A stretch of DNA of 17,995 nucleotides from JBCBSP01 sp964561235 (GTDB taxonomy: Bacteria > Pseudomonadota > Alphaproteobacteria > Caulobacterales > Maricaulaceae). The number at the start of each line of letters is the position of its first letter. Position 1 is the stretch's first letter. The notes under the pieces are model-generated. The model did no database searches. It was given only the letters and a program-made list of their open reading frames with translations, and was not told the origin of the DNA. The stretch is taken from NCBI GenBank assembly GCA_964561235.1, contig CAZLOV010000036.1, positions 1 to 17,995 on the forward strand, in the 5' to 3' direction. A program made the position numbers and the translations under genes. Below are positions 6,946 through 14,377 of this stretch, in pieces.

Positions 6946-8622
6946 GTGAGCCGCACAGTCAAGGCCCTGCTTGAAGACGCGCCGGCGATCCGGCCGGACA
7001 CCCCCGGTGCGCAGGTTTATGATCTGTTCTCCGAGGACGAGGATCTGCTGGTCTGCGCCGTCGTCGAGGACGACCGGCCGATCGGCATGGTCTCGCGGAA
7101 CGCCTTCTTCCTGCGCATGGCCGACCTTCACGGCCGCGCCCTGTTTGCGCGCCGTCCCATCACGTATGTGATGAACAACCAGCCGATGATCGTCGACTAC
7201 GACACGCCGATCCCGGAGATCAACCGGATGATCGTGACGGATCAGCCGAGCGCGCTGTTCGACGGCTTCATCATCACCCGCGAGGGCCGTTACGCCGGCG
7301 TCGGCACCGGCGTCGCGCTGATGAAGGTGCTTCATCATGAAAGCGAGGAGCGCAACCGCAAGCTCGTGGCCCTGGCCGAGCAGCTCGGCCGCGCGCGCAT
7401 CGAGGCGCTGACGGCGGCGCAGTCGAAGTCGGAATTCCTCGCCACGATGAGCCATGAGATCCGCACGCCGCTCAACGGCGTGCTGGGCGTCACGCAGCTT
7501 CTCATCGAAAGCGGTCTCGATCCCGAGCGCCTCAAGCTGGCCGAGACGATCCGTTCGTCCGGCGAGATCCTCCTGCGCCTGCTCAACGACATTCTCGACC
7601 TGTCCAAGATCGAGGCGGGCCGGATGGACCTCGAACTGATCGCGTTCGAGCCTGAGGACGTCGCTTCGGCGTGCCGCGGGCTGTGGACGGCCCGCGCGCA
7701 CGAGAAGGGGCTCGGCTTCGAGGTCTCGGTTGCAGGCCAGACCGGGCGCAAGCTCATCGGCGACCCGACGCGCATCAAGCAGGTGCTGTTCAACCTGATC
7801 GGCAACGCGCTCAAGTTCACCGACGAGGGCCGTGTCGACGTGAAGCTGTCGTTCGTCAAGGTCAATGCGGCGCGCACGGTGTTGCGCGCGGAGGTGAAGG
7901 ACACAGGCTGCGGCATCCCGAAGGAAGCGCGCGACCGGCTGTTCCGCTCCTTCACCCAGGCCGACGGCGCCACCGCGCGCCGCTATGGGGGCACGGGGCT
8001 GGGGCTGACGATCTGCAAGAGCCTGATCGAGCTGATGGGCGGCACGATCGGGTTTGAAAGCGAAGCGGGCGAAGGCGCGCTGTTCTGGTTCGAGGCTCCC
8101 TTCGGGGTCGCGGAGACCGCGGTCATCCAGCGCGGGACGCCGGAGACGGACGCGCAGGCGGCGCCTGCGCCCGAAACCGCTTCCCCGCTTGGGGCTCCCG
8201 CGCCTGCGGAAACCGGCCCGCGCATCCTTCTCGCCGAAGACAATCCGATCAATCAGGAGGTCGTGCGCGGCTTCCTCAAGCTCAACGGCTGGACATGCGA
8301 CATCGTCGCCAACGGCCAGGAAGCCCTCGAGGCGGTTCAGGCCAAGCCCTACGACGTCGTGCTGATGGATCTCCAGATGCCCGGCATGGACGGCATCGAG
8401 GCGACGCGGCGTATCCGCGCGATGAGCTCGCCGCAGTGCGATCTGCCGATCATCGCCCTGACCGCAAACGCCATGCGCGGCGACGAGAAGCGCTGCCTTG
8501 ATGCGGGCATGGACGACTATGTCGCCAAGCCCATCGAAAAGCAGGTGTTCTTCGCAGCCATCCGGAACGCGGCCGAGCACGGCCGCAAGACCCGCGATCT
8601 GCGCGACGCCTCCGTGGCCTGA
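6946..8622 (+). CDS. Soluble hybrid histidine kinase with CBS-like sensor region
   Basis: This 558-residue protein has no membrane segment. Residues about 5-130 resemble a CBS domain pair (a VVEDDRPIGMVSR strand-turn and a DGFIITREGRYAGVGTG end), which in other proteins bind adenine nucleotides. A short coiled coil leads to the HisKA domain with phosphoacceptor H170 (SHEIRTPLNG). The ATPase domain has the N-box (N283, N287), DTGCGIP at 319-325 and GGTGLGL at 348-354. After an Ala/Pro linker, the receiver domain (about 426-545) is intact: E431/D432, phosphoacceptor D475, T506, K528. The start is GTG with GGAG ten bases upstream, flanked by CTCC on both sides that could mask it. It should autophosphorylate and pass phosphate to its own receiver. 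The stop abuts the stop of the opposing kinase gene. Confidence 0.9.
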   Translation: MSRTVKALLEDAPAIRPDTPGAQVYDLFSEDEDLLVCAVVEDDRPIGMVSRNAFFLRMADLHGRALFARRPITYVMNNQPMIVDYDTPIPEINRMIVTDQPSALFDGFIITREGRYAGVGTGVALMKVLHHESEERNRKLVALAEQLGRARIEALTAAQSKSEFLATMSHEIRTPLNGVLGVTQLLIESGLDPERLKLAETIRSSGEILLRLLNDILDLSKIEAGRMDLELIAFEPEDVASACRGLWTARAHEKGLGFEVSVAGQTGRKLIGDPTRIKQVLFNLIGNALKFTDEGRVDVKLSFVKVNAARTVLRAEVKDTGCGIPKEARDRLFRSFTQADGATARRYGGTGLGLTICKSLIELMGGTIGFESEAGEGALFWFEAPFGVAETAVIQRGTPETDAQAAPAPETASPLGAPAPAETGPRILLAEDNPINQEVVRGFLKLNGWTCDIVANGQEALEAVQAKPYDVVLMDLQMPGMDGIEATRRIRAMSSPQCDLPIIALTANAMRGDEKRCLDAGMDDYVAKPIEKQVFFAAIRNAAEHGRKTRDLRDASVA

Positions 8623-10458
8623 TCAGACCGCCGCGCGGCGCGCCAGCGCCTCGATCGCAGCCGGATCGCCCGCAAGTGCGGCGTGCAGGCCTTCCAGAAG
8701 CGTTTCCGCCTGCACCGGCGCGCGCACCAGCACGTCGGTCGCCGAGCGTCCAAGCGGCGCGCTCAGGCCTTCTTCGAGGCGCACGATCGGCGTGAGCGAG
8801 GCCGTCGAGGGCAGGTTGCGCACTTCAAGCGCCATCGCGGCGGGATCGCTGTTGCGCAGGCTGAGGCCAAGCACCACGGCGTCATAGGCCGACGCACCAA
8901 GCGCTTCGAGAAGCTCCTCGCCGCTGGCGAGCGCGGTCACCGAGCAATCGAAGGCGCGCAGATGCCCCATCAGGACGGAGCGGCGCGCCTCGTCCTGCTC
9001 GGCCACGACGATGCGCAGACGGCGCTGATCGACCGACACCGTCTCCGCGGCCGCGAACCGGTCGGCCTTGGCGCTTGCGCGCGCGGCGATCTCGAACCAG
9101 AAGACCGAGCCCGCGCCGCTTTCGGCCGGCGCATAGCCCGCATCGCCGCCCATGCGGCGCGACATGCGCTTGACCAGCAGAAGGCCGAGGCCGGTTCCGG
9201 CTTCCTTGATGCTTTCGTCCATGCGGCTGTCGACGAAGGCGTCAAACAGCTTGTCGCGCACGTTCTGCGGCACGCCGCAGCCGGTGTCGCGCACTTCCAC
9301 GCGCAGACGCATGTCGGCCTCGCCGTCAGGCTTGGCGGAGATGTTCAGCACCACCCCGCCGGTATCGGTGAAGCGCACGGCGTTTGAGAGAAAGACCTGC
9401 ATCAGGCGCAGGATGCGCGCCTGGTCGGCGCGTATCGCCCGGTCGCCCTCGCCGGAAACCTGCGCCTCGAAGGCCAGTCCCTTGCGGTTGGCGAGCGGCG
9501 CGGCGAACGCTTCTGCAAGCTGGCTCAGCTTGCGCGCGGTGACGTCGCCGAGATTGAGCTCGAACTGGCCCGACTCGAGGCGGGACACCTCAAGGATGTC
9601 GTCGATCAGCTCGGCAAGCTGATGGCCGGACTCGCGGATGCGGGCGACCATGCGTTCCTGCTCCTCGTTCAGCTCATGCTCGGCCAGCAGTTCGGAGAGG
9701 CCGAGAACGCCGTTGAGGGGCGTGCGCAGGTCATGGCGCAGATTGGCGAGCACGGCGGCGTGCGCGCGCGCCTGGCTTTCCGCGGCGCGGGCGGCGGCCT
9801 CCTGCCGCTCGGCCAGCCGCGTCATGGCGTGACTTTGGGCTTCGGACTGCTTCTTGGCGACTTCCAGACGCGCGCTTGCGCTGACGGCTTCCGCGAGCGT
9901 CCGCTGGAAACTGCCCGCCAGACGGGCGATCGTTGCGAAAAAGAGCAGCACGCAGATCGACAGCAGAACGCTCAACGCGTCACGTCCGTCGAACAGCGAG
10001 ACCGCAAAGAGCGAAAGCCCCGGCGCTGTCGATGCGAACACCAGCGGAAGCGAAGCCGCAGAAGTGATCGCAGCGCCTGCGGAGACGCCTGCGATCACGA
10101 TGGCGGTCGCCTGCATGGCGGCGCTTGCGCCTTCCGGCGGCACGAGATAGGCGGACCCGCCCCACAAGAGCGAGGTCAACCCCGCCAGCACCATGTAGAC
10201 AGGCCAGCGCGAGCCGGGGATCCCTTCATCGGACCGGACGGCCGGCACGAGGATCAGCAGGCGGGCAAGGCTCACCGCCGTCATCATGGCGATCCAGCCG
10301 GCAACCGCGCCGTCAGGAGCGACCGGGAACAAAAACGCCGACAGCATCAGCGCAGCGACCACGTTGACCGGCGCCGACTGCACGCCGGATTTGGCGATCA
10401 GACGCCGCTCGGCGTGCCGGATGCGCTGCTCGATCTCGCGCGGATCCAGATCGATCAT
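8623..10458 (-). CDS. Membrane hybrid histidine kinase with degenerate receiver
   Basis: The 611-residue protein starts with about six hydrophobic helices (residues about 31-185), then an Ala/Gln-rich coiled coil (190-235). The HisKA domain has H242 (RHDLRTPLNG), and the ATPase domain has N359, DTGCGVP at 391-397 and GTGLGL at 421-426, so kinase activity looks intact. The C-terminal receiver-like domain (about 481-600) is degenerate. The phosphoacceptor position is G531 (AVVLG instead of VVLMD), the switch Lys is A580 (VRAPV), and one acidic-pocket residue is Q488. It therefore probably cannot accept phosphate and may serve as a regulatory or docking domain. The ATG follows a G-run that could act as a binding site. 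The sensed signal is unknown; there is no obvious periplasmic domain. Confidence 0.9.
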   Translation of the reverse strand: MIDLDPREIEQRIRHAERRLIAKSGVQSAPVNVVAALMLSAFLFPVAPDGAVAGWIAMMTAVSLARLLILVPAVRSDEGIPGSRWPVYMVLAGLTSLLWGGSAYLVPPEGASAAMQATAIVIAGVSAGAAITSAASLPLVFASTAPGLSLFAVSLFDGRDALSVLLSICVLLFFATIARLAGSFQRTLAEAVSASARLEVAKKQSEAQSHAMTRLAERQEAAARAAESQARAHAAVLANLRHDLRTPLNGVLGLSELLAEHELNEEQERMVARIRESGHQLAELIDDILEVSRLESGQFELNLGDVTARKLSQLAEAFAAPLANRKGLAFEAQVSGEGDRAIRADQARILRLMQVFLSNAVRFTDTGGVVLNISAKPDGEADMRLRVEVRDTGCGVPQNVRDKLFDAFVDSRMDESIKEAGTGLGLLLVKRMSRRMGGDAGYAPAESGAGSVFWFEIAARASAKADRFAAAETVSVDQRRLRIVVAEQDEARRSVLMGHLRAFDCSVTALASGEELLEALGASAYDAVVLGLSLRNSDPAAMALEVRNLPSTASLTPIVRLEEGLSAPLGRSATDVLVRAPVQAETLLEGLHAALAGDPAAIEALARRAAV

Positions 10459-10533
10459 GAAGCCCCCCGCAGCGCGGACGCGCCGCCTCGAAACAGACGA
10501 GCGCGCAACCTAAACGCGGCAGGGTTAAATTCA

Positions 10534-10543
10534 CGTGATCACG
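10534..10543. promoter_or_regulatory. Palindrome CGTGATCACG between kinase and lipoprotein genes
   Basis: A perfect 10-bp palindrome lies in the AT-richer part of the 10459-10552 gap, upstream of the membrane kinase gene and just after the lipoprotein stop. CACGTG overlaps its left part. It could be an operator for the kinase gene, but this rests only on symmetry and position. Confidence 0.3.
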
Positions 10544-10552
10544 AAGGATCGG

Positions 10553-11395
10553 TCAGAAGTCGCGCACCGACGCCTGAGCCGCCTCCGCCGCCGACGCCAA
10601 GGCGTCGGTGTCGGCGTTTAGCGTTTCGGGCCGTTGGGCCGAGGCGAAGGCGGCCGAAACCGCGTCGGTTCCCTGGTCGAGCGTTGCGGCGGCGTCGGCG
10701 TCAAGCGAGCGCACCTCGTCAATGACCGCATCGCGATAACGAACGGCGGCGGCGGCGTAACCATAGCCGTCCAGCCAGGCCTCCCCGCCCGGTTGGGCCT
10801 GTGCGACGGGATACATCAGCGCGGCGCGTTCGATCAGCCCGGCAAGAACGCGGGCGTCGGCGGCGGCGGGGCCGGCGGGACCCGCGTCGGGCGCAACGGC
10901 CTCGACATCGTCGAGCGCGCTGAGAACCTCGTCCACGAGGGAGCGCATGGCCGTTTCGTCCGCCCCCTGGAAATGCGCGACCGCAGCGTCGTTGAGCGTG
11001 TCATAGATCTCCGGACCGCCCAGTTCTTCAATGACCGGTTGCAGGTCGAGATAGATTTCCGAAATCGGATGGCTGAAGAGCGCGGAGGCGGCTGCGCGGT
11101 CGCCTGCTTCCAGCGCGGCGAGACCGGCGATGTAATGGGCGCGCATCACCTCGACGGCGGAGAGAAATGCAGCACGGTCCTCGCGCGCGATCTCGGGATC
11201 GATGCCGAACTCGCCGCCGCCTTCTGCGCCTTCCTCGCCGCCGGCGCTTTCCCCGCCGGCTTCCGAATCGGTGCTGTAGGCGGGCGGCGACGGCTCCGCT
11301 GCGTCTTCCCGAGGCGCCGGAGCGTCAGGCGAACACGCCGCCGCCATGGCGGCGCCGAGCGCGGTCCAGTAGTAAAGCCTCGGGCGGATCGGCAT
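10553..11395 (-). CDS. Putative lipoprotein of unknown function
   Basis: The 280-residue product has an N-terminal signal ending in AMAAAC with Cys at 21, a plausible lipobox though not the classic LAGC. A low-complexity acidic Gly/Glu/Ser/Pro linker (about 24-66) follows, as in many lipoproteins tethered to a membrane. The rest is helical and Ala-rich; a SHPISEIYLDLQPVIEELG stretch at about 108-126 looks like the most conserved part. I do not recognise the family. A strong binding site (AAGGAG, seven bases before the ATG) supports the start. It is divergent from the PiuC-type hydroxylase gene with a 79-bp gap. Its stop lies 94 bp from the kinase start, so co-transcription with the kinase is possible. 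An iron-related role is only a guess from the neighbour. Confidence 0.75.
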   Translation of the reverse strand: MPIRPRLYYWTALGAAMAAACSPDAPAPREDAAEPSPPAYSTDSEAGGESAGGEEGAEGGGEFGIDPEIAREDRAAFLSAVEVMRAHYIAGLAALEAGDRAAASALFSHPISEIYLDLQPVIEELGGPEIYDTLNDAAVAHFQGADETAMRSLVDEVLSALDDVEAVAPDAGPAGPAAADARVLAGLIERAALMYPVAQAQPGGEAWLDGYGYAAAAVRYRDAVIDEVRSLDADAAATLDQGTDAVSAAFASAQRPETLNADTDALASAAEAAQASVRDF

Positions 11396-11432
11396 GGCTT
11401 GGCTCCTTCAGCGACAGGGCCGCCGTCGGTAA

Positions 11433-11442
11433 CGCAAATGCG
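11433..11442. promoter_or_regulatory. Inverted repeat CGCA-AA-TGCG in divergent region
   Basis: The 79-bp gap between the lipoprotein and hydroxylase genes holds CGCAAATGCG, with 4-bp arms and an AA centre, embedded in TAAC...CTAAC flanks. Placed between two divergent starts, it could serve as a shared operator. An iron regulator such as Fur would be a natural candidate because PiuC-type genes are often iron-repressed, but the match to any known box is not established here. Confidence 0.3.
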
Positions 11443-11474
11443 AGGCGCTAACAACAAGAGGGGCCGAACCCGAC

Positions 11475-12140
11475 ATGACCTTTGTGCTTCTCCAGCGCGT
11501 GCTCAAGCCGGAAGAACTCAGCGAACTGCGCACGCTGTGCGCGGAGACGGACGCCTTTGTCGACGGCAAGCGGACGGCGGGCTACGCCGCACGCGAGGTG
11601 AAGGACAATCTCCAGCTGCCCGCCGGCGCACGGCTTGAGGCCGCCCGGAGGATCGCCGCGGCCGCGCTCAGGCGTCACGAGGGCTTCCAGTCCGCCGCCC
11701 TCCCCCGAAAGCTCGTCCGGCTCATGGTCAACCGCTATGCCGAGGGCATGGCGTACGGCGCCCATGTCGACGATGCGGTGATGGGCGATGTCCGCACCGA
11801 CCTTTCCTTCACGCTCTTCCTCTCGGACCCGGAGACATATGAGGGGGGCGAACTGACCCTGATTGAGAACAGCCGCGAGACGCCGGTGAAGCTGCCCGCC
11901 GGGGATGCGGTGCTTTATTCCACCGGCGCAACCCACCGGGTCGCTGCGGTCACGCGCGGGGAACGCCTTGCGGTTGTCGGCTGGGTGCGCAGCCTGATCC
12001 GCCGGGCTGACCAGCGAGAGATCGTCGCCGATCTCGGCCAGGCCATGCGGGCGCTCCATGAGCAGCAGGGCAAGAGCGCGCTCTACGACGTGTTGTCCAA
12101 GTCGCGCTCCAACCTGCTTCGGATGTGGGCGGAGGACTAG
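11475..12140 (+). CDS. piuC: PKHD-type Fe(II)/2-oxoglutarate hydroxylase (PiuC/YbiX family)
   Basis: The 221-residue protein matches the PiuC/YbiX family in length and motifs. The iron facial triad is H97, D99 (YGAHVDD) and H154 (THRV), and R164 (TRGER) is the expected 2-oxoglutarate-binding Arg. The N-terminal part has the family's NLQLP stretch at about 45-49, and the C-terminus is helical, ending in NLLRMW. These proteins are cytosolic, often lie beside TonB-dependent siderophore receptors and are often iron-repressed; the substrate is not known. Here the nearest TonB receptor gene is about 2.2 kb away on the opposite strand and is B12-controlled, so that link is weak. The binding site is a weak purine-rich GAGGGG 11 bases upstream. 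The stop overlaps the next gene's stop by four bases (CTAG). Confidence 0.9.
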   Translation: MTFVLLQRVLKPEELSELRTLCAETDAFVDGKRTAGYAAREVKDNLQLPAGARLEAARRIAAAALRRHEGFQSAALPRKLVRLMVNRYAEGMAYGAHVDDAVMGDVRTDLSFTLFLSDPETYEGGELTLIENSRETPVKLPAGDAVLYSTGATHRVAAVTRGERLAVVGWVRSLIRRADQREIVADLGQAMRALHEQQGKSALYDVLSKSRSNLLRMWAED

Positions 12141-13036
12141 CCGCCGAGCTGCGCCGTGCAGGCGGCGACGGCTTCCGGGCCGTCCTGGCGGGCCTCTATG
12201 GTTTCATAGGCGAGCCGGTGGAGATCCGACGACAGAACATCAAGCCCCGCGCCTGCCAGTTCGGCGTAGATCCCGGCGTCGCCGGTCTCCAGCACCTGGC
12301 CGTCGAGCGTCCATAGCGAGCCGCCGGCTGCGGGCACGCCCGCCTCGTCCAGCAGCGCCCAGAGTTCCGGCCTCGGTCCTTCCAGAACGCCCGTCCACGC
12401 CATGAGCCGCTCGGCGGGAACCCCCGCCTCGATCAGCGCCTCGAACGCGGCTTCATCCTCGATGCCGACGGAGATGGAGATCGCCGGATCGGCCTGCGAG
12501 GCGGCCACGGCGTCTTCCAGCGAGTAGACGATGATGGCCGCACGGTCGCGCGCGCCGGAGGCGGCGACGAAGCGCGTCACCTCGGCGATATCCACGCCGC
12601 GCTTGATGTCGAGCTGAAGGATCGCGCGGCCTTCCGCCCAGGCCAGCGCCTCGGCGAGCGTGGGGGTGCGGAAGCCGGTTTCCGCGCCGTCATTGTCGAC
12701 GAGCTGGTAGGTGGAAAGCTCCGCCCAAAGGGTCTCCGCCACCTCGCCCTCGCCTGTCGTGGTGCGCTCAAGGTCGCGGTCGTGCATGAGGACGTACACC
12801 CCGTCGGCGGTCTGGCGGACGTCGGTCTCAATGAGCATCGGGCCGATGGAGAGCGCGCGCTCGAAGGTCTCCAGCGCGTTTTCCGGAAAGCCCGGCTCCG
12901 GCCCGCCGCGATGGGCGGACAGCAAGGTCACGCCGGCCTGGTCGATGCAGCGCAGATAATCGGAAACGGTCGCAGGCGGGGCCGCGTCGATCGGCGTCGG
13001 CTGGGCGGTCGCAAGAAGGGCGGCGAGCAGGATCAT
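12137..13036 (-). CDS. Secreted glycerophosphodiester phosphodiesterase family protein
   Basis: The 299-residue product has a short Sec signal peptide (about residues 1-18) and a GDPD-type TIM-barrel domain. Catalytic and metal residues are visible: H42-R43 (AHRGG), PEN at 51-53, E70 and D72 (ETD), and H85 (LMHD), followed by DRTTTG-like DLERTTTG. The family hydrolyses glycerophosphodiesters to glycerol 3-phosphate and an alcohol. The start at 13036 is set by an ATGA overlap with the metallophosphoesterase stop and a GGAG seven bases upstream; an in-frame ATG at 13060 lacks a binding site. It is the last gene of the apparent btuB operon and so likely under cobalamin control. The product should be periplasmic. 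The substrate may differ from the family norm given that context. Confidence 0.92.
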   Translation of the reverse strand: MILLAALLATAQPTPIDAAPPATVSDYLRCIDQAGVTLLSAHRGGPEPGFPENALETFERALSIGPMLIETDVRQTADGVYVLMHDRDLERTTTGEGEVAETLWAELSTYQLVDNDGAETGFRTPTLAEALAWAEGRAILQLDIKRGVDIAEVTRFVAASGARDRAAIIVYSLEDAVAASQADPAISISVGIEDEAAFEALIEAGVPAERLMAWTGVLEGPRPELWALLDEAGVPAAGGSLWTLDGQVLETGDAGIYAELAGAGLDVLSSDLHRLAYETIEARQDGPEAVAACTAQLGG

Positions 13037-14376
13037 GGATTTGCTCCGTATGGAGAACATTCAGCAGAAAGGACGACCGTTTCGGTCAGCACGTGGCGTT
13101 CGCCGTCGAGTTCAAAGCCCGCCTCGATGCGCACGTCAACGCTTTCGGCCGGCGGCGGGACGAGCCGGGCGGAGAGGAAAGCCCCCTCATGGCGGCGGTG
13201 CAGCGCCACGCTGGAATTGTTCGACTGGGACACGCCATAGCCCGCCGGGATCAGGCAGGATGCGCCCTCGCTTTCAAGACATGCGCCCTGACGGAAGACG
13301 GGCGCGGCGAGGACATGGCCGGGCGCCTCTACGGAGATGTTCAGCGGACGGTCGATCGGCCCGCCCATCTGCTCGATGACGAGCGTGTCGCATGCCGCGC
13401 CTTCAAGCCGGGGGCGGATGTCGGGCGAGAAGCGGCTGCCGGAAAGCATCACGGCGACAGCCTGCACGCGGTCCATCACCATGCGGGAGGTCGGCTGCTG
13501 GGCGGGTGCGTCGGAGAGCGGATGCAGGCTGATTTGGGGCGTTTCGCCGTCCAGCACGATGCGGGTGACGTGATGCAGGGCGCCGACATGCGGCGAGCCG
13601 GACTTGGTCGCGCCGCCTGCTGCGCCCACGATCAGATAGGTCACGCCGTCCATGACCGGCTCGATCTGGTCGTAATGGGTATGACCGGCGATGACGAGCG
13701 GGACGCGGCGGCTTGCGAGCGCGGCGTGAACGGGCGTCCAGCCCGCCCAGTTGTACCAGAGCGGCTGATGCAGGAAGACAACCACGCGGCCGGGGTTCGG
13801 GGCGCTGTCCAGCAGGGTTTCGAGCCGGGCGAGCTGGGCTTCGCTCAACCGGGCGAGGAAGATGTCGCCCCAGCGCGGATCGGCGTGCAGCGCCTCGTGG
13901 GAATAAAGCGCGATGATGCGCCAGCCCTTCACGTCGCGATGCCGCACGAAGCCTTCCGCCGCAGACGGATCGGCCTCCGAGAGCAGGTCGCGGAACAGCG
14001 CTTCGCGCGAACGGTCCGGACTGTCGGCGACGCGTTCGGGCGGGTTCACGTCGTGATCGCCGGGGGTCAGGAACCAGGGCGCGTCCAGCCGGTCGAGCAG
14101 GGCGCGCGCGCGGGTCCAGTCGGCGCGCATGACGGCTTCATCGCGGGCGCTTTCCAGCAGATCGCCGGTGTGAAGCACGAGATCGACGTCGAGGGCGTTG
14201 ACGGCCTCCACCGCGCGCTCGAGCTCGGCGTAGGCCGCGTCGAGGTCCTCGGTTCCGGTCTGGTCGCCGATCACGCCCAGGCGAAGCGTCTCCTGGGCGG
14301 ACGCAGGCGACAGGAACAACGAGAGCAGCAAAAGGAGGAGAGCGGCGGGCGGCGCGCGCCGCTCTCCCCGGTGCAT
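13033..14376 (-). CDS. Secreted calcineurin-like metallophosphoesterase
   Basis: The 447-residue protein has a Sec signal peptide (Leu-rich core at about 12-22, cleavage after ASA near 27). The metallophosphoesterase motifs are in order: GDQT (D38), GDLL (D72), GDHD (D107-H108-D109), LHQP (H203) and GHTH (H232, H234). Two details are unusual: the first motif lacks the common His (T40 in a D-x-H position), and the bridging Asn of GNHD is Asp. A C-terminal region of about 170 residues with four Cys, probably beta-rich, has no family I recognise. The ATG begins one base after the btuB stop with no clear binding site, suggesting translational coupling. Likely periplasmic; the phosphoester substrate is unknown. 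Confidence 0.9.
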   Translation of the reverse strand: MHRGERRAPPAALLLLLLSLFLSPASAQETLRLGVIGDQTGTEDLDAAYAELERAVEAVNALDVDLVLHTGDLLESARDEAVMRADWTRARALLDRLDAPWFLTPGDHDVNPPERVADSPDRSREALFRDLLSEADPSAAEGFVRHRDVKGWRIIALYSHEALHADPRWGDIFLARLSEAQLARLETLLDSAPNPGRVVVFLHQPLWYNWAGWTPVHAALASRRVPLVIAGHTHYDQIEPVMDGVTYLIVGAAGGATKSGSPHVGALHHVTRIVLDGETPQISLHPLSDAPAQQPTSRMVMDRVQAVAVMLSGSRFSPDIRPRLEGAACDTLVIEQMGGPIDRPLNISVEAPGHVLAAPVFRQGACLESEGASCLIPAGYGVSQSNNSSVALHRRHEGAFLSARLVPPPAESVDVRIEAGFELDGERHVLTETVVLSAECSPYGANP

Positions 14377-14377
14377 T

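Noticed and set aside
6946..10458. Hybrid kinases as a recent inverted duplication
   Set aside because: Only common HisKA motifs are shared; the N-terminal regions and receivers differ fully, so general family relationship explains the similarity.
9622..10725. Plus-strand open frame of about 367 codons opposite the membrane kinase
   Set aside because: Arg/His/Gln-rich with no recognisable domain; the minus strand encodes a clear histidine kinase.
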